From contig JADWOT020000009.1 of assembly GCA_036345935.2 (NCBI GenBank), positions 12,055,769 to 12,119,768 of the forward strand: a DNA stretch of 64,000 nucleotides, read 5' to 3'. The position numbers and the translations under genes are program-made. The stretch comes from Taenia hydatigena (taxonomy: Eukaryota > Platyhelminthes > Cestoda > Cyclophyllidea > Taeniidae). Below, piece after piece: positions 1 through 12,700 of the stretch; position 1 is the stretch's first letter; the number at the start of each line of letters is the position of its first letter. The notes below the pieces were generated by a model. That model saw only the letters and a program-made list of their open reading frames with translations. It was not told the DNA's origin and searched no databases.

Positions 1-3000
1 GCGGGATTGTGTTCCTCCATAAACGCTTCCTAATCAAATTGCTTTTCAAGCCTCTTAAGATATAAAATTGTAAGCTAGTTAAGTGAGGCGTTTTGATCGC
101 AAGTCTGTTTGTTTTTATAAATAGGGTCACTGCTCTATCTCGATCAGCTGACTAATCATACCTCATTTAACCCGTTAAATTAGTGCGAAAATGCCTCCTT
201 GCCTAATCACGCCTGTCGTCGCTTTTGTGAAAGCGCTTGTGCATAGGGTACACAAAGCAAACCACTTTATTTTAGCAAATGAATGTTATTTTAAAGTGTA
301 CGCTCCCATCGATGAGTATCTCGTATGGTATGACAACTCACATTGTCGGTATTCATGTCAGCTTTGGTCGTCTTCTCAGCAACTTTACCTCATCCTCAAG
401 TCACAAAGCACCGACAGGTTGGGAATGTTGTGGTACGCTATTAATCGTGCAGCGTAGTCACATGTAATGACTTTATGGTTATAAGGTGATTTGTAAGGCG
501 ACTAAATGGGAGTAAAAGCGATCGCTACATTCGTGAAGAATGCATGCTCTTTCCATGTGCAAATGTGTCTAGGTCTCTCGAATGTAGTCAAACGCTGCTC
601 ATCCATACAGACCGTGCAAATGGGCCCATATATTGTCACACTTGACTTGCATTTCATGTTCTTTTTATAAGATGACGAAGCAGCCCCATGGTCCGTTAAT
701 TATGTGTTAGCTGTGTCCACAATTGGCCTGGTGTAAGTGGTATGTAATTATTGCATTTTGGAGTTTAACTGCGGACCAGACGATACACACAAAAGACGGT
801 TTGGAAAGAAATTATCAAATCTAATTGACTGCACAGATTTAGACGCAAGGGAGACTGAAATGTTGTAATTGCTCCCAGTTCGTGATGGGTGTGTGTTTCC
901 AGGAAGAGATGGAGGTCACATTTTATTAAACACCATACAGCTGCTTTGATGTGTTTACGATCTTCCAACGAACTCCTCACTGTAGTGTGGTGCAGATTTT
1001 GAAGCACTTGGGGATGAAACTGTCAATGTTGTCAACATGAACCGGTTTGGAGAGAATGCGCCAGGTTGGATAGTTTTCGCTGTGTCTTTGGGAAAAAGAC
1101 TAAAGCGTGCCTTTTGCGAGGTAGAATGAGTAACCTTTTATAAGGCACATTTAGTGAGGCGTTTACATCCATAATCACCATTTATTTACTTATTTCCTTC
1201 TACATAAATGCATATTCACATTATTATTGCGACGCATGAGGAGACCGGTAAAACCTTTTATTTCTGTGCACCAATGAAGTCGAAAGTGCTGAAGACTTGC
1301 CACAATACTTAATTCATTGTAATGCTCAAAATTACACTACCAATATACATCTTCCCTCCAACATGAAACTTTGTGCTGCACGTCTTCATTTCGTGCACTT
1401 CATGTCTCTACAAGCAAGCCGTAGGTACCTCATTTCTACTTCTCAGCTACCCATCTCTCACTCGATCATACGATTGTTGATGAGTGGAATACTGTGGGTG
1501 GGGACGCAGAAGAGGATGCGAATGAGGATGGGCTAGCATCTCCTCCTAGAATGCTGCGTTTTAGCGGTGGGATGAGGTCATGCATTGCGTCGTCTCATGA
1601 GAAGTCGACTTGCCTTAGTTGTTGGACTGCACCAAGCAGACGCCGATTGGAGATTCCGTTGCTCTCTGATCTTCGCGAAGTGAATTATTCCACTTTGCCT
1701 TTTGTGGGTATGGGGAATTCTCAGTGGCGTGTATGTGAATGTGTGTCTGTGAACGTGCGTTGGTGTTAGGGTGGGTGATCGGGTGGATGGTTGGTGGGAC
1801 GATGAAGAGTGAATCCTTTGAGGATAGCCACTGATGAATTGGCTTGCTTTACAAACGCTGCAGTACAAGAGCCATTCCCCACTACAGACTAGTCAGTGAG
1901 GCGCAGGCAGTGCTCCTTAACGTGCATGGAGGTGCAACCTGTTCACTCAGTCGTAATCAGCACGACACCTACCTCTCACTTGATGTGGGCGTAAACCACG
2001 AACCACTTTGTCATCATTCACGTAACCCATAGATAGTAGTTGCCAATTGGATGTTCTGCTACCTCAAGTGCTATCAATAAGTCGTATCAATTTCCGCGAA
2101 GTGTTCCAGGTTCGCTTCTACAACCTCGGATTTGGATTTGCATTGCTTAGTCAAGTAAACAAGTTGAGATCACACATGTCAGGTTCAACCCACATTTTAT
2201 AAAAGTAGTTACACCGATACATATCTGTCCACGCTTTACAGTACATAAACAGGTCTCTGTGTGCTACGACGCATCGTCCTGGGGAGACATATAGTAAACG
2301 CGCGCACCTTTTGATTGCCTGATGCTTTAATTTTGGAGGATCGAGTGGACTAGTCGTGGCTTATAGGGTGAGAATATAGTCGCAGCAAGTCGTGGATTCG
2401 AGCATAGAAAGCGTTACAAATAAGGTCCATGTAGACATGCACATTTGGATACTTTCCTTTCGGAGAAGTCAGATTCGATTGATAGCCTTTACTTACTACT
2501 GCTACCTCCATAAATGAAGCTTTAAGCGATCACAAGGATCACGCATAGTGGTCTATTCTCTCCCTACACCTATTCATCGATGCACGGCATAGGTTAATGC
2601 GTCTATCCATTTTGGAGGAAAGAAGGCGAGAGTCTTGTCGCAGTGCTGATGAAAGAAATCAGGCGTTACACGTTCAGCACTCCTAGAAGGTGATTAACTT
2701 TTCCTTCCCCTTTGGACCCTGGTTGTGGCGGAACTATTGACTCGTGAGAAGAGCTGCAAAGCTCTTCGTGTGTTAATTCACTTTGCTTGACTCGGGTAAC
2801 GTGGACAGTGAGATTGGTACAGTGAGCATTCGAATTTGTTTCATTCCCAATTGTGTGAAAGAGGGAACTTCAAGTGTTGTTACACCTTTGCCAAATTTGT
2901 CCTATTTTATGACTTCACTATCGTCATTGTCAATTCCACACCCGTTTCTTCACGGCAGTATCCTTGTGGCTGTGATCCCTCGTACAGTAGGGAGGACAAC

Positions 3001-6000
3001 GTGTTGCCCTCAACTCACGGACATGAGTTTGTAGTTGAGGACGACAAAATGTCAGCATTGCAAAGCACAGACCATGCTACATTCACCTGAGGCGTCATGC
3101 GCTATTAGTGCATCAAAAATGCCATCTTAGGTGCGTGGTCGTTTAAGGTGACGATGAGCTAGACACAGCCACTTCTCTTTGTGGGAAATCATAATGGGCA
3201 AAATGGAGGCGAATCCCGGAAACTTAGTGAGAAACCATACGCACCTTGTGACCATTATCGCAATGTCTTTCTCTCAAATGGTAGCACTTCGAAAAGTGAA
3301 CAGACATTTGGGTGGCAATTCAAATGGGCACACTTCATTTTGTCGCAAGCTGAAGTTGGTCCGAAGACTGTAGCTACTTCAATGCGAGGAAGAATCTTGA
3401 TGAGAATTTCCGCAATGAGAAATGAAGACCTAATCCATTAGAAAGTAGGCAATGCAGAATACTGTCCACAATATCTCCAACCACTTCATTCTACATTTGT
3501 TAAATACTTAGGTTGGCGAGGTCATAAATTGCCCTTCTCCTCACCTCTCCTACTCCCAAGAGAATGAACGGGTGAAGGAAAGGAAGTAGATTCGCCAACC
3601 ACCATTCAACTTTTAATGGCAGTTTGCCAAGCTTATTAAGTCTACGTGCTCATCATTTTGGACATTTGAGACACATGGAACCCCTAAGTGTTTTGGATCC
3701 AAAATAATGGGAACATTTGAGAACAAATCACTGCTGTCAAAGCGTCACCATTTGACGCATTTTGGAAGCCTTGCTGTTGGGATTTACCACTTGTTGTAGT
3801 GATCTCTGGCGGCAGAACGAAAAGGGACATTGAAGTCCAAAGCAGCAGAGAGTAATGATCTGTGGTTAGAATGTGACGGCAAGTCGCAACTTTATGCCTT
3901 GACAAATCTGTGCTCCTCCGGAAGCGAAGAACATCGTCATCCGTGCAGCCCACAATCTGTTTCACCGACCGTAAAACAACTTACACGAGATGAAATTATT
4001 GAAAGGGAAGGAAAACGCTCATTTTGATGTCGACGATGATGGGGAAGAAGAATGGAAATCACGCAAGTGTAATGTGATACGGTGGGATCTGGAATAGTTG
4101 CAAGAGAGGATTGCTTACCCCTGCGCTACGCCATGCGGATAATAATCGCATTCTCATCACCCATAGCAACCACTCTCACCGAATCGTGAATCAAAGTGAG
4201 GCAAACTGATTTGTACACTGCTCAGTTTTCGATGCGCAAGACGCGAGTACTTTGACAAGCATTCATCTCTTCACGATGATTACACGATATACGAGTTCGA
4301 GGACCTGAGACATTTGTGTGTGCTTGTAGCTGATGCTTTTCTGATGCAGTTACGTTTGGCTGATACAGGTGTCCCACAAATCCGTCACGCACGGTGGACA
4401 TCTGGCTAGACAGACAAGTGTGGGTGGAATGAGGAGAGCGTAAAAGTGCGACACGTAGAGGTAGAGGTTACAGTATGCTGGGTAAAAGGGCGTGCTGAAG
4501 ATGATGACGATGAAGTGACACTACCACCTATCCAAGCAAAAGGCATTTCACGCGCGTCCGGATCATGCAATCATTGATTCGCCGTCGCGCGACCAGCAGG
4601 CATAAACGTTGGAGGCGCGCATATTCCCTACCCACCTTCCTCCTTCTTCCTCTTTCCCTCCCTCTCTTTTCCCCTTTATGACTGCCTTTCCATTAGTTAT
4701 ACCCTTCTCCCAAAACCGGACATAAACCTTCCTCCAGAGTCCTATTTGGTAGTGAGTTATTTGTTATTGCAGTCCATTTGGGTGGGAGAAAGTAATGTAG
4801 TCAATCTTTGAAACCCACAAAGTCGACAAACCTTCCAACGTGGACTTGACTTTGCTCATTTTGACTCCAACATTTGAAGCCGTACGTTTTCTCGCGAGTC
4901 CTGATATTGCTGCGCATTCCTAAGTCATTTCCACTAATATTAGGTGACGCACTTCATGCTTAATCTTACTTATTTTGGGAGGTAAAGAATTGTTTTTTTG
5001 GTACAACTAGAGTTCAGAGTGGCAGAACAGACCCTGAAGGTTTTGAAGTAAGGTGTAAGGTTATTATTCAAACAAAGTACTCTTCTACCACACCTTTATT
5101 CATTGCTAAATGCGAAGTTTTGGTTGGAGACGTTTGGCAGAAGAAAAAGGAAGGGTTGGGTCCGAGGCACGTACAACCTTTGTTGACCCACTTGCCACTT
5201 TCTAATCAGACTAATTGCACTCGTCAACTTCGGCTGATTAGTGGAATCAGTGTCAAGACGGTTCGACTAAATAAAAACAGAGTAGGGTGGGGAATGTGCA
5301 TTTCAGACGTCTGCACAGCGGTGTGAAGTACGAGACAACGAGGAGTACAGATTGGTGGAGTTATTAGACCTAACATGCGGAGACCTGAAAATGTGACACA
5401 ACTGTTTATGTGCATGCAAGGTGGAGTATGGGTAGATATGCATCGGTCAAAGTGTACGATACTTGTTACTGTCCTCTCTGCCACTATCTCCTCCCTTTCC
5501 TTTGAACCCACTCACCTTCCCCCAATCTCATCACATCTCGCTTGAATCCGATGAATGTGCCCCTAACTTGTCGAATTAAATCCATTCCCGAGTGTGTCAA
5601 CATGAACCTACAACCTTTCTCCGAATGCATAACAAAATAGGCACTGCAATTGTTTTAGTTAGCTAACAATGAATGTAGTGGGAGCAGCGTACAACGACAT
5701 GTGTGAATGATGAAGGACGAATTGGTTTATGATTTACATGCACATGGAGAGAGAAGTGGAGGTAGTGATGGAGGTGACTGAGGGAATGGGTTTCGTCCAC
5801 ATGCATTTTGAGGTGGCAAGGGGGTTAGAAGCCATTGTTTCTTCACTTCTCTCCACCTCGTCAGGAGAGCGCTCAGTTAAGTGAAGACAGATTACTGACT
5901 GTCGCACTGACTAGTCTAGTATAGTGTGGAATGGCTGTTGTGCTGTGAATTTTGTTAAGCAAACGATTACATCGTTGATTATCCTCAGAGCATTTTGCAC

Positions 6001-6569
6001 ATCACTCCACCACCCACACTAACACCAACACACAATTCACAGATACGCGCACACGCATCATTGAGGCTCCTCTTTACCCTCAAAAGGTCATGCAGGCTTT
6101 GTGAGATGAGTGGACAGCAGAGAGAAGTGCTCGCTCTCAATAGAAGCATTTAATTGGTGGAGAACAAAGAGCAGTTGAAACTGAAATCACCACCTGCTTG
6201 GCACGACACAGCTAGAAGGTGTAGGGGAGAAAGGCCTTCTTTCCAAACAGTCGGAAGTAGTTATACAGTCGGATCAGATGAGGAGGGGAGATTGAGAGGT
6301 ACTTGCCCACCTTCATCCACAATTCCCTTGCGCGTCCCCATCCTGAGTACTCTCCAAACGAAATCCTCCTTTCTGGCCATTAAGCAATCGTGTGATGAGA
6401 GCTGGGGACAAGGCGGAACATGGGAGGAAGATTTGCAGACAAAGGTGTCTCGGTGGGAGGGAATTGTGTTGTGCGCTTCCTCCCATGCATAGCTCAACAG
6501 GTCTTTGTTTCCGTGTTAATACACGCTTGAATTGGACCATGGTGTCTTCTTCCCTGCCATTCCTTGTAG
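1..6569 (+). other. KCC copy 1: 3' part of the first visible intron, no supported gene
   Basis: By comparison with copy 2, where this intron runs from 28238 to 36033 (7.8 kb), this stretch is intron between exons E1 and E2. The open frames here are short and overlap on several frames. None shows family motifs or a convincing splice-bounded exon. It holds a perfect 8-bp hairpin at 2748-2767 and pyrimidine-rich tracts near 4630-4680. Confidence 0.7.
2748..2767 (+). other. Perfect 8-bp inverted repeat with GCAA loop
   Basis: GAAGAGCT, GCAA, AGCTCTTC reads as an eight-base-pair stem closed by a GNRA-type tetraloop if transcribed. It lies inside the long KCC intron and is unchanged in copy 2 at 32180-32199. 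It could be chance; no function is known. Confidence 0.4.
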
Positions 6570-6716
6570 AAACAGAAACTGGGAACATTCTTGGGCGTCT
6601 TCTTGCCATGCATTCAGAACATATTTGGTGTCCTCCTCTTCGTGCGTATGCCCTGGATTGCAGGCGTGGCTGGTGGCTTGCAGTTTTTCCTCATGGTGGG
6701 ATTCTGCTGTCTCTGT
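6570..6716 (+). CDS. KCC copy 1 exon E2: helix 1 and start of helix 2
   Basis: Acceptor CCTTGTAG, donor GTGAGT, phase 0 at both ends, 49 codons. Contains [20 protein letters not shown]. The discontinuous helix 1 of KCCs uses the NI pair for K+ and the following GV backbone for Cl-; both are present. It ends in helix 2 at FCCLC. Confidence 0.95.
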
Positions 6717-9700
6717 GTGAGTACCATCCCTACTTCCAATTCTCGCTTCTATTATCGCCTTTCTTGCCACAAATTGCGACTCTGATCTACTCCCATCTGA
6801 AGTGGAACCTGTTATTGAGCGTGTTGTCTTAGTCTACTCGTGTTGACATTCCCCGCGAATTAATGTGAATGTTGATCTGAATTTCTTGGTTTGTTTGCCT
6901 CTGTTATAAGTGCTACATGATTGAGCAAAACCTGAATCCAGCAACTATCATGTGACTAGTTGAGTTGCCTACCATAATTGGAATGTGTGACGTCTGATGT
7001 GAACTGCTTAATCGACAGCACGATTTCCACTGCATGTTCATTTCCACCGGACCAAGTAATTACCTGTTGCCACGACGGATGAATGTGTCATGTTCACACG
7101 TTGGCTTGAAAAGTGGCGCATGGGTGAAAGCAAGTGCGTAGAGTGCACGTGGACACCGCTTTGATGATATTAAGCTGCAAAAGTCAAATGTGCACCATCT
7201 AAGCAGCTTCTGAATGCACTGCGGGGCATAAGAATATAAGCAAATCTCTATTATGATCAACACATATAGAGCCTGAAAAAGCAGGTAAGTAGATGGAGAT
7301 AATGGAAGCAGTGATGCATGCCTCCGATGCGGAGGACAGTGGGTGGACGACTGACTGCAACATCCTGCGTGATTGTATTTGCTCAAGCCTCCTCTTATCC
7401 TGCCACAAGTAGATAGTGGTTTACCGCACAGGGGTGTATGACGAGTTGGGTTTCTTTACTAGACAACAATAACCACTCTGAGTATGTCTGCGATTGCTAC
7501 AAATGGGAAGGTTCCAGCTGGTGGTTCGTACTTCATGATATCGCGGTCAATCGGTCCAGAATTCGGTGGTGCCGTGGGAATCCTCTTCTATCTTGGCACC
7601 TCAATGGCGGCCGCCATGTATCTAGTTGGATCTGTTGAAGTCTTTCTAGTAGGTTTCTTTTATAACATTTTTGCTACAATTACTCTGTGTGTGTGTGTGT
7701 GTGTGTGCCTTGCAGAACTAAAGGATGATTATAAAGTCTTTTTATTATCTTGGGTAGTACAGATGAAACGCACAAGATATGCTATGGCCTACATTGGAGC
7801 AATGCCTCATCAGTAGAAGAGATAGAAATAGCAATTCATGCACAGTGTAAATTCACTCACCGTCGGTTCACAAGATAACCTTAAACACCAGTAGCGCAGA
7901 ATAAAGTGGGTCATGAATGTATGGTTTTTTCATCGGGTGCCAAAATAGGAACTCCATGCACGCACGTGGTGCGTGTCATGCACTTTCAAATAAAGGCTAA
8001 ACCAACTCTTTCTGGATTCGAAAACGACTTACATGGTCATGCCCTTTAATGACAAAGAAGAGTTAAGTGCAATTGTCGAACCTGACGCGTCAGGACGAAG
8101 GGAGATTAGCATAATTTGGGCAAATGTGTATAGGCAGAGCACACACTTCACTCTTGTGTTTTGTCGTTTTTAACGAGTAGTGGAAGTTGAATGGAATGGA
8201 TTGCAGTAGTATTCGCCGCTAATACCACCACGGATTAATCGTGCGGTATTTGTGGTGTTTTCTTGCCTGGACAGAAATACGTGTGTCCGCAGGCCTCTCT
8301 ATTTGGCGACATAAGCGACAGCGCCTCCCTGTTTAACAACACGCGGGTGTACGGCACAATCCTCACTTTCCTTGTTATGGTCTGCGTCTTCATCGGCATA
8401 CGCTTTGTGAGCAAATTCTCCGTACTCAGTCTGGCAGCTGTACTCTTATCTATTTTCTGCATCTACATTGGAATCTTTACTGCCAGTCCTGCCAGAAGTC
8501 CCTAGTAGGTCCACATCTATATATACTGCATTTCTACCTCTCTTATCATGCCCCACCTCACCCCCCCCATCCGACTTTACAAACTCTAGTTGCATTATTG
8601 ATGAGACCTCAAATTTGGCCTTACGTAACTTTGTTTGCTCGATGTCGGTGGTTCATGTGTAACTAGTCCAACAGTCTGGGGCTACCGTAGATGAAGTGAG
8701 AGCAAATTACTTTCGTTTGCAGATAGTTTCACATCCACATAATATCAACTAAATCTTATTATGCACTGCCTTGTATTGTTACTTGCTTCAGTCTTATTCA
8801 TGTAATAGCTTAACAGCTTGTGAATGGTCGTTTCATAGAAATAGTACAGACTGTCCTTATTTATTCTTAAATTAAAGCGTTTTCGTTATGGTTCTTAAGT
8901 TAGCTTACAACACAATAACTACTGATGTTAGTCACGGCATTAATGACTTAGAATGCATGAAAAGGTAATTCAGGAGACGAGAAGGCATTGCCAGCATTGT
9001 GTACGAAATGGTATTTTCAAGGGCTGTTAATGCCAGATACACACACACACACACACACTTATACATGTATATGCATGCATGTATGCATATATTAACAGGT
9101 TGCTACTTGAACAGGCATCTCACATTGGTTTGTCACGCTGATGAGTCGAATTTAGGGCATTTTCCCGACTCTACTGCTTCGGGAGTGCGTGGTACTTAGA
9201 ATGAAGGAGAGGCTTCAGTTTAGAATAACATCTCTGCAGAACACTATTGAAGGTGGATGTCGTACTGATCCCTTCGGTTAGATGCCTTCACAGATTCTCT
9301 TGTCAGAGACAGAAGTCCCCCTTCTGCTGCATTAAGGCTGGGCGTTTGGTGGCAGAACTGTGGTCATTGTGGCATCGCAGATCCCTCCTGAAGGTGGATG
9401 AAGCGACAACGCTGTGGTGGAAAATGTATAAGTGGCGTAGAGGGAGGGCTGGAACACTAATGGCATGGTCGTCCGGAAGCCAGGTCGACGAGCGGAAGTA
9501 CGATTCACGCAATCAGCCGCAACGTTAAACAAAGTGTCCAAGCCTTGCTGCAGTCACCTGAAGCCACTGTGTCGGGTTAAATAGCCTCCGCAAAAGTAAA
9601 CCCGAGTTATGCGCATATGCTTACAAGTGGTATAATGAACCGTAGGGGTCATGGAGTAGTTTGAAATGCTTCAATGCTTTAATGTAAAACATTTCCTTGG

Positions 9701-12700
9701 CCAATTGTTTCACGCACACGATCAGCCGCAGTGCCTAGATAAGATTAGCAAGTTTATCTTCGGTAGAGTAATTGATGTGAAGCGAGCATTGATTCCTCTG
9801 GTGTTGCTGGAATTGCTGACTTAATTACTGGTCACGTCTATTCATCCCCAATGGTGGTGGTAGTGGAGCCAACCAGGGACAAAACCAAATTTGTCACTTA
9901 CTGAGTTAATTAGTGCAACGTAAAAATTGATGGCTAGATGGAATGACAAGGTGGATGCCTGTAGCATCAAGCAGTCCAAATAACATACTTCTATTCCAAT
10001 TGTAGTCTTGTGTAGATAGTTATCTTAAAGCATTGAATGTTGTCCTACCATTAATTTCCTCAAAAACGTGCTTCAAAATTACTCCCTCGATATTGCTGCC
10101 CCAACCTACCAAGTAAAGCCATACGAAAATTAGCCAAAGAAATTTACAAGCGTTGGTACCGTTGTTTTCTCTATCCTTCTAACCACAAACTGGCATGTAC
10201 GTGAAGATGGAGACATTTGCTGCCCAAAGTTTTACCCTTGCTTTCAGGCAACTATGTTGCTCAAGGCATGAATGTATATTTGTCTCCCTCTGCCCTGGTC
10301 CCGATAGTCCACGCGACAGTATAATCATTAGTTAAACTCCGCCATTGCACCCCCGCTACGTGACCTGACCTTGAAGCCATGCTAGTAGTACACAAGCCCT
10401 TCTCTACGTCAACCATTCACCGTCTGCGCGAGGATGATGTTTTGCAAGGAGTCTCACAGTGCCACACCAATATCCATTTCGCTGATGTAGTTAAGTCCAC
10501 TCATTATGGGTGATGAGTATGACAATGGGTAGCCAGAGGACGGCTTCAAACACTGTTTTCTCCTAGCCGCTCTCTATGAAGCAATTGTCCTTGCTGTAGC
10601 ACTGCAGTGCCCCCAAACATGGCCATCACTCAAATCCACATGCGAAATGTATTCAGTGATAGTAAAATCAAACTTATTTATTGCACAGGAAGACTCATGA
10701 CAGTCGAATAATTCATGGTGTTTCCCGATTTTTATATTGTTACTTGGCTTGCTGGTGTAGCAGAGATGATGTCACATTGATATATGGCCTCGCTGAATGA
10801 CTAAATGTTAAAGTGGCTATTGCTCACATGGTGATGTCAACGTGACTTAACATAAACACCTGTGAAAATTCCTCACATTACTGACTTTTACTTCGACTAG
10901 AAGTTGCAGTGGTTGTGATTACTGTCCCCACTCCCTTTTACTCTCAGTGTGTGTGCTCTTGGGGGTCGCCTGATTGCCAAATCACGAATACTGGAGAATG
11001 GGACGTTGCAGTGTCACAAGAACATCACTGGTCCACTTTATCACCTCTACTGTGGTCAAAACAAATCGCTTGATGCATGTGACTTTTTTAACGCCAACAA
11101 CGTGACCGAATTTGCTGCCATTCCAGGTCTCGCCTCAAATATGTTCTATGGTAAGCCTTCGATTACCAACACGAGGTCGGTAAGTTGCTTTGTGTTTTAT
11201 GTTTCACGCAGTTTAGAAGTGTCTGCTGTGGTGCAGTGTTGACTGAATTACCCACCGGAAAACGAGGAAGAAATAGTCTCTGGTTTGTGTTCGTGTAGCA
11301 GACCTGTGCCGTCTGCTGGTTCGCATGTATGAACAAGGCATACTACTGTTTGTTTACCACTGTATTAAGAATCTGCAATCTACTGTCGCCATCGTCACCA
11401 TAGTGGGATTAAAAGTAGTAAATGGAGCGTTTGGTCTCATGGTTAGAGCGAAATGTGTGAGGAGAAGGAGAGAATGAATCATCCTGAGAGAGTGTAAAAT
11501 GCGCAAAGTAAAGTTAGCGTTCGTCTGACGTTTAGCCTTATGTCCACCTCTAAATGGACATGATGGAGGTTGAGGGAGCAGTTCACTGACTAATAATACA
11601 TTTGCACAACTTTAGAGAATGTTCTCACCGCCTATTACCGAGAGGCAGGCCAATCGTACGATGATATTAGCTTCCCACCCAGCGCTGAATATGGTCAGGC
11701 ATCCGCCATTGCTGACATCACCACCAGCTTCACAATCTTGATCGCTATTTTCTTCCCCTCGGTCACTGGTACGTTCTGCACACATCCTTACATAACAGCG
11801 CTCTTATTAACCCTTCTATCAGGCCGTAAATATGGGACGATTTTGTTGAACTGCCGTAATCAGACCGTCATAGACGAACTGTCTCTTGTGTCTGGCTGTC
11901 ACGTCTTGTGCTTTCTTTTCTTTGCCAAGTCCCATTGTCATTTACATTCATTGGTGGTCTACAAAGTAGATGGCACAGGGTTGATGTTATGGACATTGTG
12001 AAGCGACACATGGCACCGCTTTTCCATACTGACAGTTGGGCAAGTAGAACGCCTCGTTCAAGCTGCCAAATGACGTGAAAGAGTGTAAACAGAAAAGGGA
12101 AGACACTACTTCATCAACGTATTTGCATTTGGAGAAAAATTCTTTACATTTGAACATTTGTGCGGTTTATGCTGACGATCTGGGAATCCAGTTTCATTGA
12201 AAACCGTCTACTGCTCCTTTGCTCCCTGACAGGTCTGATGGCAGGTTCCAACCGATCTGGCGATTTGGCGAACCCTCAATTTTCCATTCCTGTTGGGACG
12301 CTTTGTGCCGTTATGGTCACCAGCTTCGTGTGTATCCTTTCAACATTCTATACTTCACTCTACTTTTTAGCATTTGAGAGGAGTGCGATTGCAGCAGGCA
12401 ATTCGTGGGCATACCTCACTTCCCACAAGTGAAGTACACCCTCAATGTTGTTCAGTCGACGTGTTTATTAACTTGGTTTCATCACCATCAGTGCATCGTA
12501 ACAGTAGAATTCCCTTGACCAAGCTTGTCACTAGATCTGTCAACTACCTTGTTCTTCCCTGCTGTTGCCGACGGTCGTGTCCTTCGAGATAAGTAAGACG
12601 AATTCCTCTCACTAGAACGCAGCCACTTTGGTGTCACGTATGTATGAATTGATGCATTGTAGATTTGGTGAATCGATGGGCGGTGAGATGCTTGTTGCGG

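Noticed and set aside
191..457. 88-codon frame near the window start, also at 29623-29889
   Set aside because: Its presence in both copies only reflects the duplication; it overlaps another frame and has no protein-like motif, and it lies within the KCC intron.
6392..6832. 146-codon plus-strand frame overlapping KCC exon E2
   Set aside because: It is a different frame from the exon with the clear SLC12 motif and good splice sites, and its own translation has no family features.
9062..9090. Palindromic ATGCAT sequence as a regulatory site or origin
   Set aside because: It is an extension of the adjacent AC microsatellite into alternating purine-pyrimidine sequence; no further support.
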